Shown: positions 1 to 8,771 of the stretch, piece after piece
Position numbering within the stretch: the stretch's first letter is position 1
Layout of the letters: each line of letters opens with the position of its first letter
Notes under the pieces: generated by a model
Database searches by the model: none
Seen by the model: only the letters and a program-made list of their open reading frames with translations
Told to the model about the DNA's origin: nothing
Made by a program: the position numbers and the translations under genes
Assembly (NCBI GenBank): GCA_029261875.1
Contig: JAJDAL010000005.1
Location: forward strand, 62,001 to 126,000
From: Deltaproteobacteria bacterium
Lineage (GTDB): Bacteria; Myxococcota_A; UBA9160; JAJDAL01
Length of the DNA stretch: 64,000 bases
Direction of reading: 5' to 3'

Positions 1-24
1 CCGGTGACAGGGAGGAAGAAAACT

Positions 25-1395
25 GTGACACGAACAACGAAATGGGTGGGGATGTTCGCGGGGGCCCTGCTCCTCGCCGGAATTCCCGCAAGCGCGGCAG
101 ACGATCCCGAAGCGTTGCAGGATGTGATCGAAGTCCTCAAACAACGGGGCATCTTGAACGACGGGGACTACACCCGCATCAGCGCGAAGAACGCGGCCTA
201 CGAAAAGAAACTCGACAGCAAGCTGCCCAAGATCAGCCTGTGGGGAGATTTCCGCGCGCGCCACGAAAGCTTTTTCTACGACCGGGACGAGAGTGGATCG
301 GAACGCGACAATCGCTATCGCGCGCGTTACCGGCTGCGCCTGAACGGAAAAGCGGAAGTCAACGACTGGGCGTCGGTCCACTTCCGACTCATCTCCGGCG
401 GGGATGATCAGCGCAGTACCAACCAGACCTTGGGAAGCTCCCTCGATTTCGATTCGGATCCCATTCGAATCGACCACGCCTATGTCGAGCTCCAGCGCTC
501 CTTCGACAATCCCGGGACCTTCAAGCTTCGTTTCGGGAAAGTCCCGAACCCGTTCCTGTGGAAGGTGGGCAAGGATTTCATGCTTTGGGACAACGACATC
601 AGTCCCGAGGGTGCATCGGCGAGTTACAACTGGGACGTCGACGAAAATCTCGAAGTGTTCGCCAACACGGGTTACTTCATCATCGACGAAAACAGCACGA
701 CGAAAGACCCCCATGTCGTGGGTTTCCAGGGGGGCTCTCACTATCGGGTGAATGACGCCGTCAAGATCGGTGCGCGGGCGACCTACTACCGCTTCGGATC
801 GCTCGACGCCGCCTTCTCCGCGCGAAACGCCGACAGCCGCGACTCGACGTCGACCACCGCCGGGGGCGGGAACATCATCGATGGCCTGACCGGTTCGACC
901 GCGAACGAAGAGATGGCGGTCATCGAAGCCGGCGGCTACGTGCGCTGGGACGCCCACGAAAGCTGGCCGGTACTCGTCTACGGCGATTGGTCCCAGAACC
1001 TGGATGCGGAAGAAGGTGCGCTGGCCGGTGTGACGACCCTGCCGTGTGCCGGGGGCTGCGTTCCCAATAGCATCGGCGTACAGGACGAAGACGTGGCCTG
1101 GGGGGTCGGAATGGAAGTGGGGAGTCCCAAGGAATACGTCAAGCTGGGTGCGGGATTCTGGCACATTGAAGCCAACGCGTTTCCGTCTCAGTTCATCGAC
1201 AGCGATATCACAGGTGGTTTTACCAATCGCGAAGGCTTCATTTTCTACGGATCGAGGGACGTGTTCGCGAATACGACCGCCAACCTGACCGTGTTCGTGG
1301 GCGACGAGATCGACGATACCCTCGCGGAATTCGTCGATTCGGTATTGGACGCCGAGCGCGTTCGGGTCCAGGCGGACATGGTGTTCAAGTTCTAG
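25..1395 (+). CDS. Outer-membrane porin (putative porin family)
   Basis: Predicted beta-barrel porin of 456 aa exported to the outer membrane. I chose the GTG at 25 because GGAGG lies at 11-15, nine bases upstream; an in-frame GTG at 4 has no such site. The first 24 residues form a signal peptide (basic start, hydrophobic core, ASA cleavage site). The mature part starts with a short helical segment rich in charged residues, then alternating aromatic and polar beta strands with many Asp/Asn/Gly turns, and ends in Phe, the usual signal for the BAM machinery. The gene converges on the pst operon. A role in phosphate uptake is therefore tempting but is only inference from position; the sequence resembles general putative porins rather than clearly OprP/OprO. 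Confidence 0.8.
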   Translation: MTRTTKWVGMFAGALLLAGIPASAADDPEALQDVIEVLKQRGILNDGDYTRISAKNAAYEKKLDSKLPKISLWGDFRARHESFFYDRDESGSERDNRYRARYRLRLNGKAEVNDWASVHFRLISGGDDQRSTNQTLGSSLDFDSDPIRIDHAYVELQRSFDNPGTFKLRFGKVPNPFLWKVGKDFMLWDNDISPEGASASYNWDVDENLEVFANTGYFIIDENSTTKDPHVVGFQGGSHYRVNDAVKIGARATYYRFGSLDAAFSARNADSRDSTSTTAGGGNIIDGLTGSTANEEMAVIEAGGYVRWDAHESWPVLVYGDWSQNLDAEEGALAGVTTLPCAGGCVPNSIGVQDEDVAWGVGMEVGSPKEYVKLGAGFWHIEANAFPSQFIDSDITGGFTNREGFIFYGSRDVFANTTANLTVFVGDEIDDTLAEFVDSVLDAERVRVQADMVFKF

Positions 1396-1416
1396 AACGA
1401 AGATCCGACCCACTCG

Positions 1417-1447
1417 AAGGGGCGGGGGCCGTGTGCCTCCGCCCTTT
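1417..1447. terminator. Bidirectional terminator hairpin between porin and pstB
   Basis: A 13-bp GC-rich stem (arms 1417-1429 and 1435-1447, two G-U wobbles) with a 5-base loop sits between two convergent genes. The stem starts with AA and ends in TTT, so it can serve transcripts from both sides. Confidence 0.75.
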
Positions 1448-1452
1448 CTCGT

Positions 1453-2301
1453 TCAACCGAAACGGCCGGTGATGTAATCGGCGGTTTCCTTCTTCTTGGG
1501 CTGGACGAACAGTTCCTTGGTGCGTCCGTATTCGATCAGTCTTCCCAGGTAGAGAAAGGCCGTGAAATCCGACACCCGCGAAGCCTGCTGCATGTTGTGG
1601 GTCACGATCACCATCGTGTATTCGGTCTTGAGTTCCGCCATGAGTTCCTCGATCTTCGCCGTGGCGATGGGATCGAGGGCCGAGCAGGGTTCATCCAACA
1701 GGATCACTTCCGGGTCCACGGCGAGCGCGCGCGCGATGCAGAGGCGTTGCTGTTGGCCGCCGGACAGCCCGAGCGCACTCTCCTCCAATCGGTCTTTGAC
1801 TTCGGTCCACAGGGCCGCCTGACGCAAACTCTGCTCCACGACACCGTCGAGCTCGGACCGGCTGGAGAGACCGTGGATGCGCGGACCATAGGCGACGTTC
1901 TCGTAGATCGATTTCGGGAATGGATTCGACTTCTGGAACACCATGCCGATCTGTCGACGCAGGGTGTTGACGTCCACGTCCGGCGCGAAAATGCTCGCGG
2001 TCTGGAAGTGGATGTCGCCTTCGATTCGAACGTCGTCCACCAGATCGTTCATTCGGTTGAAGCAGCGCAGCAGCGTCGATTTTCCGCAGCCCGAAGGTCC
2101 AATGAAGGCGGTGATCTGATGTATTGCGATGCGCAGCGAGATGTCGTGCAATGCCTGGGTCTCAGCGTAGAAGAGCGAGACGTTCTGAACGTCGATGACG
2201 GGCTTCTCCACGGTCAGGATCGCTCGATCGGTGAATTCGTTTGCGTCGCGCTTCGTGCGTTCATCTCGGTTTCCATTCGTAGTCTCTACCGTCGCCATCA
2301 A
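1453..2301 (-). CDS. pstB: Phosphate ABC transporter ATP-binding protein PstB
   Basis: Cytoplasmic ATPase that powers high-affinity phosphate import by PstSCAB. It has 282 aa, slightly longer than the usual ~260 because of a polar N-terminal extension of about 30 residues. Visible motifs are Walker [10 protein letters not shown] (68-76), the Q-loop Gln near 123, signature LSGGQQQR (179-186), Walker B with D-loop DEPCSALDP (203-211) and an H-loop His near 236. The start overlaps the pstA stop by four bases, so translation is probably coupled. It is the last gene of the pstSCAB operon and ends at a strong hairpin. Confidence 0.95.
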   Translation of the reverse strand: MMATVETTNGNRDERTKRDANEFTDRAILTVEKPVIDVQNVSLFYAETQALHDISLRIAIHQITAFIGPSGCGKSTLLRCFNRMNDLVDDVRIEGDIHFQTASIFAPDVDVNTLRRQIGMVFQKSNPFPKSIYENVAYGPRIHGLSSRSELDGVVEQSLRQAALWTEVKDRLEESALGLSGGQQQRLCIARALAVDPEVILLDEPCSALDPIATAKIEELMAELKTEYTMVIVTHNMQQASRVSDFTAFLYLGRLIEYGRTKELFVQPKKKETADYITGRFG

Positions 2302-3914
2302 ACTGCCGACGTCCGGTATCTCCGACGCAGGCGTTCGCGGGTGATGATGCCCGTCAGGTTCATCAACAAGACGAGCCCCACCAGCAGCAGTGCCGTTGCA
2401 AACACCAGGGGTTTGGCGGCCTCGACGTTAGGGCTTTGAAATCCCACGTCGAAAATGTGGAAACCCAGGTGCATGAACTTTCGTTCCAGGTGAACGAAAG
2501 GAAAGTGGTGGTCTACCGGCAGCGAGGGTGCGAGCTTCACCACACCCACGATCATCAGGGGGGCGACTTCCCCGGCCGCGCGCCCGATGGCGAGCACGAG
2601 CCCGGTGAGGATTCCGGGGCCCGCCGCGGGCAGGACGATGCGCCACAGGGTTTCGAATTGCGTGGCCCCGAGGGCGCGGGAACCTTCGCGCACCGCGCGC
2701 GGAACGGCGGCCAGGCCCTCTTCCGTAGCCACGATCACGACGGGCACCGTGAGGAGCGCGAGGGTGAGACTGCCCCACAGGATCCCGCCGGTGCCGAACG
2801 TCGGAGAGGGGAGTGCATCGCTGTAGAACAGGCGGTCGATGTTGCCCCCCATCAGATAGACGAAGAATCCCAACCCGAAGACGCCAAATACGATTGATGG
2901 CACTCCGGCGAGGTTGTTTACGGCGATGCGCACGAGTTGAACGACGAAGTCTTCCTTCGCGTATTCGCGCAGATACACCGCGGCGATGATGCCGAAGGGC
3001 GTCACGGCCACGGACATCAGCAAGACCATCATCACGGTTCCGAAAATGGCCGGGAAGACGCCGCCCTCGGTGTTGGATTCGCGCGGTTCGTCCGTCAGAA
3101 ACTCGATGCCGCGTGAGGCGAAGACGCCGAAGCGTTCGCGCCAGCCCATCTCGTTGGGTTTCAAGACGCGAATGACGTCGGCCGCGGGAATGACTTTTTC
3201 GCGCCCCTCGACGTTTTCGATCACGAGCGTCTCGGCCGCGAGGGCTCGGCGCATGCGGTCGAGGGCCCCGGCGAGCTCTTCGTAGTGGGCGATCTGAACC
3301 GAAAGTTCTTCTTCGATGACAGCCAGGCGCTGCTTCTTCTGATCCCCGGGGAGGTCCGCCCGGGCCAGGGCGCGTTCGCGCAGACGCAGCGCCTCGATCG
3401 CGACGTTGACGTCGCCAATCTGCCGACGCTCGAAATCTTCCACGCGCTCGCGCTCTGCGCGCTTGGACGCAAGTAGCGCGGGCAGGGTGTCCCCGATCTC
3501 CTCCGGGCTGCGCGCGAGGGGCTGGCCGTCCTTTTGCAATCCGGTGATTCGCCCGATGAAAACACCCCATTCTGCCCTTTCCATGAGGAAGAGGTCTTTT
3601 GGGTTTTCCCGCAGCGCAATTTCCGATTCCGGAATCCAGCGGAAATCGCTGCCCGTGAAGTCCCGATTCCCGGTCTTGATCCGCATCCGCGCACCGGATC
3701 CAAAGGCGCCGTCGTTGGACTCGTGGAGTTCGCCCGCCAGCCGACTTCCGTCCGTCAATTCGAATTCGATCAGGCCCCGCGGCCAGAAATGCGCCACGCC
3801 GTTCCACGCGATCAAGCCCAGCAATCCGACGATGAGCAGCAACAGGAGCGCAACCGAGCTGGCCGTGAACCAGCTCATCATCTCACCCATGAAACGCCGC
3901 CGCGCAACGGTCAC
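2298..3914 (-). CDS. pstA: Phosphate ABC transporter permease PstA, extended form
   Basis: Inner-membrane permease subunit of the phosphate importer. At 538 aa it is almost twice the size of the E. coli protein (about 296). An N-terminal membrane segment (about 17-38) is followed by roughly 240 residues of probable periplasmic sequence, including a long charged coiled-coil stretch (about 155-235, rich in E, R, L and A). The standard permease core starts near residue 288 and carries the EAA loop ([16 protein letters not shown]). Extended PstA proteins of this type are known in several proteobacteria. It starts with GTG directly after the pstC stop, with no gap, and overlaps pstB by four bases. 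Confidence 0.92.
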   Translation of the reverse strand: MTVARRRFMGEMMSWFTASSVALLLLLIVGLLGLIAWNGVAHFWPRGLIEFELTDGSRLAGELHESNDGAFGSGARMRIKTGNRDFTGSDFRWIPESEIALRENPKDLFLMERAEWGVFIGRITGLQKDGQPLARSPEEIGDTLPALLASKRAERERVEDFERRQIGDVNVAIEALRLRERALARADLPGDQKKQRLAVIEEELSVQIAHYEELAGALDRMRRALAAETLVIENVEGREKVIPAADVIRVLKPNEMGWRERFGVFASRGIEFLTDEPRESNTEGGVFPAIFGTVMMVLLMSVAVTPFGIIAAVYLREYAKEDFVVQLVRIAVNNLAGVPSIVFGVFGLGFFVYLMGGNIDRLFYSDALPSPTFGTGGILWGSLTLALLTVPVVIVATEEGLAAVPRAVREGSRALGATQFETLWRIVLPAAGPGILTGLVLAIGRAAGEVAPLMIVGVVKLAPSLPVDHHFPFVHLERKFMHLGFHIFDVGFQSPNVEAAKPLVFATALLLVGLVLLMNLTGIITRERLRRRYRTSAV

Positions 3915-6107
3915 CTAGAGCCTCGCATACCGCTTGCGAAGACTCTGGCGGACGACTTCGGCGGCGGTGTTGATGAAGAACGTCAAACCGAACAGCAATA
4001 CGGCGGTGAGGAAGAGCGTGCGGTAGAGCGTGGCTCCGTGGGGAGCTTCGGGAATCTCCACCGCGATGTTGGCCGCCAGGGTTCGAAAACCGTTGAGGAC
4101 GTTCCAATCCGTGATCGGTGTGTTGCCCGCCGCCATCAGGACGATCATCGTTTCTCCCACCGCGCGACCGAGCCCGATCATGACCGCGGAGAAAACCGCG
4201 GGACTCGCCGTCGGAAGGATGACCCGAATCACGGTTTCCCAGCGGTTGGCGCCGAGGGCCAGGGACCCCGCCACGAGATTGCGCGGTACGTTCGAGAAGG
4301 CGTCTTCGGCGATCGAAAAAATGATGGGAATCACGGCGAACCCCATCGCGATGCCGACGACGACGGCATTGCGCTGGTCGTAGCGCGTGTTCGTTGCAGC
4401 GTAGATCCAGTCTTGGAAGTTTCCGTCGAACAGGTAGCCCGCCAACAGCGGGCCGGACGCAAAGGATGCCCAGAGTCCCGCGAACAGGAACAGGCCAAAC
4501 CAACCGACTTCGGCTCCGTCCGGGAGCGCGTTGCGCAGGGAACGGGGAAACCGCGTCCAGATCAAACCCGCGCAAGTGACGGCCGCCGGGAGCCATAGGA
4601 TCAACGCGAGGAAACCCGTGAAGTTCGCCTCCAGGCGCGGTGCCAGCCACAAGCCGGCGATGAACCCCAGCACTACACTCGGCAGGGACGCCATGGTTTC
4701 GATGGTCGGCTTGACGATGCGCTGGAGTCGCGGGTGCATGAACTGGGAGGTGTACATCGCGCCCAGGAGCCCGAGGGGGACGGCGAAGAGCAGGGAGTAG
4801 AACGCGCCCTTGAGCGTGCCCGAGATCAGGGGCACGAGGCCCAGCTTCGACTCGAAATCATCGCTCCCGCCCGACGATTGCCAGATGTGACCGGGGGCTT
4901 CGAACCCCTCGTACCACACGCGCTGGAAGTAACTCGCAAAGCCCGCCTCGGGGTGCGGGGCTTCGAGCAGCACCTCTGCCACGCGATCGGTTCCCGCGAA
5001 AACGATGGCATCGCCTTTGGGCGCGATGGCGGCGGCCACGGCGTCGAGCGGCGCGCGCCCTTGCCACAACAGCCGATTGGAGGTGGAGAAGTAGATGCTC
5101 GCGTAGCCGTTCGCGTCGTAGGCGAGGAACTTGCGATCGCGCTGGGCGGGAGCGAGTCGCACGATGGGAGCCGCTTGATGGGGGAGTTTGCGCACCGGCG
5201 CGAGTCGGTGGGCGAATTCCGTGGGCTGCGTGCGAAACCAGATCGCGACGCCTCCATCTTCGCGTCCAACCGCCAGGGCGCGTCCACCGGTCAGCAAAGC
5301 GAGGGCGGAGACGGGCGATCCGGTGCTCTCGACGACCTCGGCGGGATCGCGGCCGGAACTCTGCAAGTCCCACCACAACAGCTCGCCACCTACGCTTGCG
5401 CCGTAGAGAATACGCTGGTCGGGGTCGAGAACCAGATGCGTGAGCGTGCGCCCCCGACTCGACAGCAAGCGTCGTTCGCTCGATTGCGTCCGCTCACCGG
5501 AGAAGGGGTTCTCCTCTACGCTTTCGACGTGGTGAATCAGTGACCCGTCTTGGCGCGCGGAAACGGCGGTGGTTCGCCCCTCGTCGCTGCGAACCGCCAA
5601 CGCACCCAGCGCTCCCCCGGACGGATCGAGGACGAAAAGGGAGACCCGTCCCAGCTGCGGCGTGACCACGCGCGTGGACCCTTCGAAGCGGACCGGCCAA
5701 TCGAGCTGGGCCAGCAGCGCTCTTCCGTCGTTCGTCGCCGCAACGAACGCTTCGTCGGGGGCGCCGGGGAGCACGCGGAGCCCTCCCGCTGAAAGCGGGG
5801 TGCTTTTGGAGAAGAAGTCGTGTTCGAGCTCGACTCCACCGTCTTCGAGGCGAACCACGCGCAGTACGCCCGAAGGCGTGATGCCCGCGGCGAAGGTGCG
5901 GTGCTCGTCGACGCGCAGCGCCACACCCAGACCGCCGGGGATGCTCTGGATGGACGTCTCGCCGACGCGGGCCGGTAGCGCGAGGGGAACGGCTTCCGCG
6001 ATCAGGAATACGAGAATCGCGCAGACGAGGAGGATCACTCCCACCCCGCCTGCGCTCACAGAACAACGCATTCCGCGATCCAGGAGGCCGCGGTTCTTGG
6101 CATTCAC
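3915..6107 (-). CDS. pstC: Phosphate ABC transporter permease PstC with periplasmic propeller-like domain
   Basis: Second permease subunit of the phosphate importer, 730 aa against about 320 in E. coli. A first membrane segment (about 21-42) leads into some 370 residues of beta-rich repeats with WD40-like features (blades such as DGGVAIWF and GGELLWWDL), predicted to sit in the periplasm. The permease core follows from about residue 425 and contains the EAA loop (SLALGANRWETVIRVILP). The enlarged PstC and enlarged PstA probably assemble together. It lies eight bases after pstS and directly before pstA in one operon. Confidence 0.92.
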   Translation of the reverse strand: MNAKNRGLLDRGMRCSVSAGGVGVILLVCAILVFLIAEAVPLALPARVGETSIQSIPGGLGVALRVDEHRTFAAGITPSGVLRVVRLEDGGVELEHDFFSKSTPLSAGGLRVLPGAPDEAFVAATNDGRALLAQLDWPVRFEGSTRVVTPQLGRVSLFVLDPSGGALGALAVRSDEGRTTAVSARQDGSLIHHVESVEENPFSGERTQSSERRLLSSRGRTLTHLVLDPDQRILYGASVGGELLWWDLQSSGRDPAEVVESTGSPVSALALLTGGRALAVGREDGGVAIWFRTQPTEFAHRLAPVRKLPHQAAPIVRLAPAQRDRKFLAYDANGYASIYFSTSNRLLWQGRAPLDAVAAAIAPKGDAIVFAGTDRVAEVLLEAPHPEAGFASYFQRVWYEGFEAPGHIWQSSGGSDDFESKLGLVPLISGTLKGAFYSLLFAVPLGLLGAMYTSQFMHPRLQRIVKPTIETMASLPSVVLGFIAGLWLAPRLEANFTGFLALILWLPAAVTCAGLIWTRFPRSLRNALPDGAEVGWFGLFLFAGLWASFASGPLLAGYLFDGNFQDWIYAATNTRYDQRNAVVVGIAMGFAVIPIIFSIAEDAFSNVPRNLVAGSLALGANRWETVIRVILPTASPAVFSAVMIGLGRAVGETMIVLMAAGNTPITDWNVLNGFRTLAANIAVEIPEAPHGATLYRTLFLTAVLLFGLTFFINTAAEVVRQSLRKRYARL

Positions 6108-6115
6108 CGCGCCTC

Positions 6116-7087
6116 CTAGCTGAGCTTGTCCTGCTCTTGCTTCGCAACCCCGAGGGAAAGGGGCAGGTAGCCGTCTTTCACGACGATCTCCTGTCCTTCG
6201 CGCGAGAGAATGAATCGCACGAATTCACGCACGAGGGGGTCGAGTTCCTGATTGGGTTTCTTGTTGAGGTACAGGTAGAGGAAACGCGCTAGGGGATACT
6301 GTCCGCCGTACACGCTCTTCGGGTCCGTCGTTCCGTAGTTTTTCCCTGGCTTGGCGGCTATGGCCAGCGCCTTCACTCCGGACGTCTTGTACCCGATCCC
6401 GCTGTACCCGACTCCGTAGAGATCCTCGGTGATCCCCTGCACCACCGAGGCGGATCCGGGTTGTTCCTTGACGGTGTTTCGGTAATCGCCTTTGCACAGG
6501 GCGACGTTCTTGAAATACCCGTAGGTCCCGGACGCGGAGTTTCGGCCGTAGAGGCTGATGGGCTTGTTCGCCCAGGTACCCGTGAGCCCGAGGTCGCCCC
6601 AGGTGGTGACACCGTGGTTGCTTCCGCAGCGGCGCGTGGCGCTGAAAGCCGCATCCACCTGGGCCAGGGTCAGCTTCTCGATCGGGTTGTCCTTATGGAC
6701 GTAGACCGCCAGTGCATCGACCGCAACGCGAACGGGCGTCGGCTTGTAGCCGTAGCGCTTTTCGAAGGCGTCGAGTTCCGAATCCTTCATCTCGCGGCTC
6801 ATGGGACCGAGTTGGGCCGTGCCTTCGATCAAGGCCGGCGGGGCCGTGGACGAACCCTTGCCCTCGACACCCACCCGGACGTTGGGATATTCGCGCCGGA
6901 AGGATTCGCTCCAGAGCGTCATCAGGTTATTGAGCGTGTCGGACCCGATGGAGTTCAGATTCCCCGAAATGCCGGATGTCTTCGCGTAGGCGGCGATGCC
7001 CGCGTCCACGGACGGCAGTTCGGCTCCGGCCCCGGCGGGAAGTACCGACAGAATGGCTGAAAGAACGAAATGAGGTTTCAATGTCAC
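6116..7087 (-). CDS. pstS: Phosphate-binding periplasmic protein PstS
   Basis: Periplasmic solute-binding protein of 323 aa that captures phosphate and delivers it to PstCA. The GTG start gives an N-terminal signal peptide ending near AGAGA. Family landmarks are the SDTLNNLM region, the GSSTAPPAL ligand loop, the [11 protein letters not shown] segment and [12 protein letters not shown]. No lipobox is visible, so it is likely a soluble periplasmic protein. It is the first gene of the pst operon. Upstream lies a minus-strand candidate Pho box (7155-7170), consistent with induction by phosphate starvation. Confidence 0.95.
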   Translation of the reverse strand: MTLKPHFVLSAILSVLPAGAGAELPSVDAGIAAYAKTSGISGNLNSIGSDTLNNLMTLWSESFRREYPNVRVGVEGKGSSTAPPALIEGTAQLGPMSREMKDSELDAFEKRYGYKPTPVRVAVDALAVYVHKDNPIEKLTLAQVDAAFSATRRCGSNHGVTTWGDLGLTGTWANKPISLYGRNSASGTYGYFKNVALCKGDYRNTVKEQPGSASVVQGITEDLYGVGYSGIGYKTSGVKALAIAAKPGKNYGTTDPKSVYGGQYPLARFLYLYLNKKPNQELDPLVREFVRFILSREGQEIVVKDGYLPLSLGVAKQEQDKLS

Positions 7088-7154
7088 GAGTTCTCACCCC
7101 TTTGTGGTTCGTGGGAAAGATGCGAACGCGGGATGTCACACGGCGGGCGTCTGT

Positions 7155-7170
7155 GTGACGAATCCGTGAA
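7155..7170 (-). promoter_or_regulatory. Candidate Pho box facing pstS
   Basis: On the minus strand TTCAC and GTCAC occur exactly 11 bases apart, the half-site spacing of PhoB boxes. They lie about 70-85 bases upstream of pstS. The first half-site is one mismatch from the TGTCA-type consensus. Confidence 0.45.
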
Positions 7171-7187
7171 GAAATTTCCCGGGCAGG

Positions 7188-7205
7188 CTGTCACCCGGAT
7201 GCCAT
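7188..7205 (+). promoter_or_regulatory. Candidate Pho box facing phoU
   Basis: On the plus strand TGTCA (7189) and TGCCA (7200) occur with the 11-base period of PhoB half-sites, about 100 bases upstream of phoU. Together with the site at 7155 this would allow coordinated phosphate control of the divergent genes. The phoB/phoR genes are not in the window. Confidence 0.45.
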
Positions 7206-7300
7206 CCATCCTCCCCGATTCCGCCACATTCAGCGCCTAGCGTCGTCTAGGATGGCGGAACGCTCTCGGCGCCGCGGGCGCCGCGTAGAGGAGGGTGGAA

Positions 7301-7981
7301 ATGGCGCGAGCCGTGGATCGGGTCCTCGCGGATCTTCGTCGACTCACACTCAGGATGGGGGGGCGTGCCGAATCCATTCTGGAGAAGGGGATGCGGTCGG
7401 TTCTGGAACGAAACATCGAGTTGGCCAGCGAAGTCCAGGAGGATGACCTCGCGATCGATCGCTTGGACGTGGAGGTGGACGAGGCGGTTCTGGAAGCCCT
7501 CGCGCTACAGCAACCGGTCGCCGAAGACTTGCGCCAGGTCCTGGCCGTGAAGATGATTGCAACGGATCTCGAGCGCGTCGGCGATCTCGCCCGCAATATC
7601 GGGAAGAGCGCCATGCGTCTCAGTTCCCAACCGGAGTCGTCCTTCCCGCCGGAGTTCAAAGAACTATCGGATTCCGCGCAGAGTCTGCTGCGCCGCGCGC
7701 TCAACGCCTTCAGCGAACTCGATACGACGCTGGCCCATCAGGTGATTGCCGGCGATGATGCGGTAGACGACATGGAGAGTGTCGTGATCCGAAAGTCCGT
7801 CGAAAAGATCGGTCTCCATCCCGAAGACGCGGGAAGCTGCGTCGACCTCATCTTGATCGCGAAGAATCTCGAACGCGTCGCGGACCACGCTACGAACATC
7901 GCCGAAGATGTGGTCTTGATCGCCGAAGCGCGCAATGTGAAGCACGCCTCGAAGCTCGCGGAAGGGAATGGCGGGGGCTAG
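7301..7981 (+). CDS. phoU: Phosphate signalling accessory protein PhoU
   Basis: Cytoplasmic all-helical regulator (226 aa) that links Pst transporter activity to the PhoR/PhoB system. The ATG at 7301 is preceded by AGGAGG (7289-7294) at six bases; the GTG at 7295 is too close to that site. Two PhoU repeats are visible, each with the metal-binding acidic pattern (ATDLERVGDLARNI at about 85-98 and AKNLERVADHATNI at about 187-200). It is divergent from pstSCAB rather than at the end of the operon, the usual place in enterobacteria. Confidence 0.93.
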   Translation: MARAVDRVLADLRRLTLRMGGRAESILEKGMRSVLERNIELASEVQEDDLAIDRLDVEVDEAVLEALALQQPVAEDLRQVLAVKMIATDLERVGDLARNIGKSAMRLSSQPESSFPPEFKELSDSAQSLLRRALNAFSELDTTLAHQVIAGDDAVDDMESVVIRKSVEKIGLHPEDAGSCVDLILIAKNLERVADHATNIAEDVVLIAEARNVKHASKLAEGNGGG

Positions 7982-8000
7982 CGCGAGAAAGCCTCGTTTC

Positions 8001-8015
8001 GCCCGCTAAGCGGGC
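8001..8015. terminator. Short hairpin between convergent phoU and selenoprotein genes
   Basis: Perfect 6-bp inverted repeat (8001-8006 and 8010-8015) with a 3-base loop that includes the stop codon of the minus-strand gene. There is no clear T-tract on either side, so termination is uncertain. Confidence 0.3.
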
Positions 8016-8761
8016 CCGGCCAGATTCTCCCGAATTGCACCCAGCACACGGCTCGGATCCGAGCGCGCCAGGAAGTCCTCGGACTGGTCGATCCAGCGGA
8101 CCGTGCCCTTGGAATCCACCAGGAAGGTGGTCGGTATCGGGAGCGCGCCGATCATCTTCTTCTTGGGCATGAGGCTGTTTTCATTGCGCAGGTTGTAGCG
8201 CGTGGTCACTTCCAGGTCGGGGTCCGCCAGCATGACGGCGCGGGCGCCGTGCAGCTTGCGTCCCTTGCGAATCTGTTCCGGCGTGTCGGCGCAGACCGTG
8301 ACGATCTCCACGCCACGGGCATCCAGTTCGGGCCGGAGTTCTTCCCATCGCCGCAACTCGGCGACACAGTAGGGTCACCAGTGACCGCGAAAGAACTTGA
8401 GGAGGAAAGGGCGCCCGGCGAGGGAAGCGAGTTGGAAGGGTGAGCCCGTCTCATCCGGCGCGCTGAAATCCAGAATCGGACCGCCCAGCTTGACGCTCGG
8501 CTCGCGCGCGTCCTGGGCGCTGATCAATTGCAAGCCGAGGAAAATGCAGCCCCCGACGACGGCGAAGCCGGCTGCGAAACTCCCCCAGCCATGGGTCCCC
8601 AACCCGAATGCCAATATCCCCAGCGAAACGCCCGCGCCCATGACGAGTTGGAACGGGCGCCGATTCTTGGGGATGCGGACCTGGAGCATCCGCCGCGTCC
8701 AATCCGCGAACGCGCCGAGAATGACGAGCCCGGCCAGCGCCGCCCAAAGATTCCCACTCAA
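8006..8761 (-). CDS. Membrane-anchored peroxiredoxin-like selenoprotein (UxxC)
   Basis: Reads as one 251-aa protein only if the in-frame TGA at 8375-8377 is decoded as selenocysteine. The sequence FRGHW-U-PYC gives Sec129 and Cys132. This matches the CPxC redox motif of AhpC/TSA-like proteins, which usually read FRGxWCPxC. Downstream, in the same frame, the thioredoxin fold continues to the cis-Pro region (PIPTTFLVDSKG). The N-terminus has up to three membrane segments (about 4-19, 38-54 and 59-79), so the redox domain is probably held at the membrane. The start is TTG at 8761, preceded by AGGAG at six bases. A hairpin right after the UGA fits a bacterial SECIS. The gene follows the GST gene by ten bases, suggesting one operon. 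The alternative, a nonsense-broken cysteine protein, is less likely because the flanking motif is intact. Confidence 0.8.
8346..8366 (-). promoter_or_regulatory. Candidate bSECIS hairpin for selenocysteine insertion
   Basis: In the mRNA, UCGCCG (8364-8359) pairs perfectly with CGGCGA (8353-8348) around a 5-base loop AGUUG, with two further G-U pairs below. The loop starts 17 bases after the UGA and contains a G-U pair of bases, both typical of SelB-recognised bacterial SECIS elements. Confidence 0.7.
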
Positions 8762-8771
8762 GACAATCTCC

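Noticed and set aside
25-1395. Naming the porin as phosphate-selective OprP/OprO
   Set aside because: The neighbourhood with pst genes suggests it, but no specific phosphate-channel residues could be identified.
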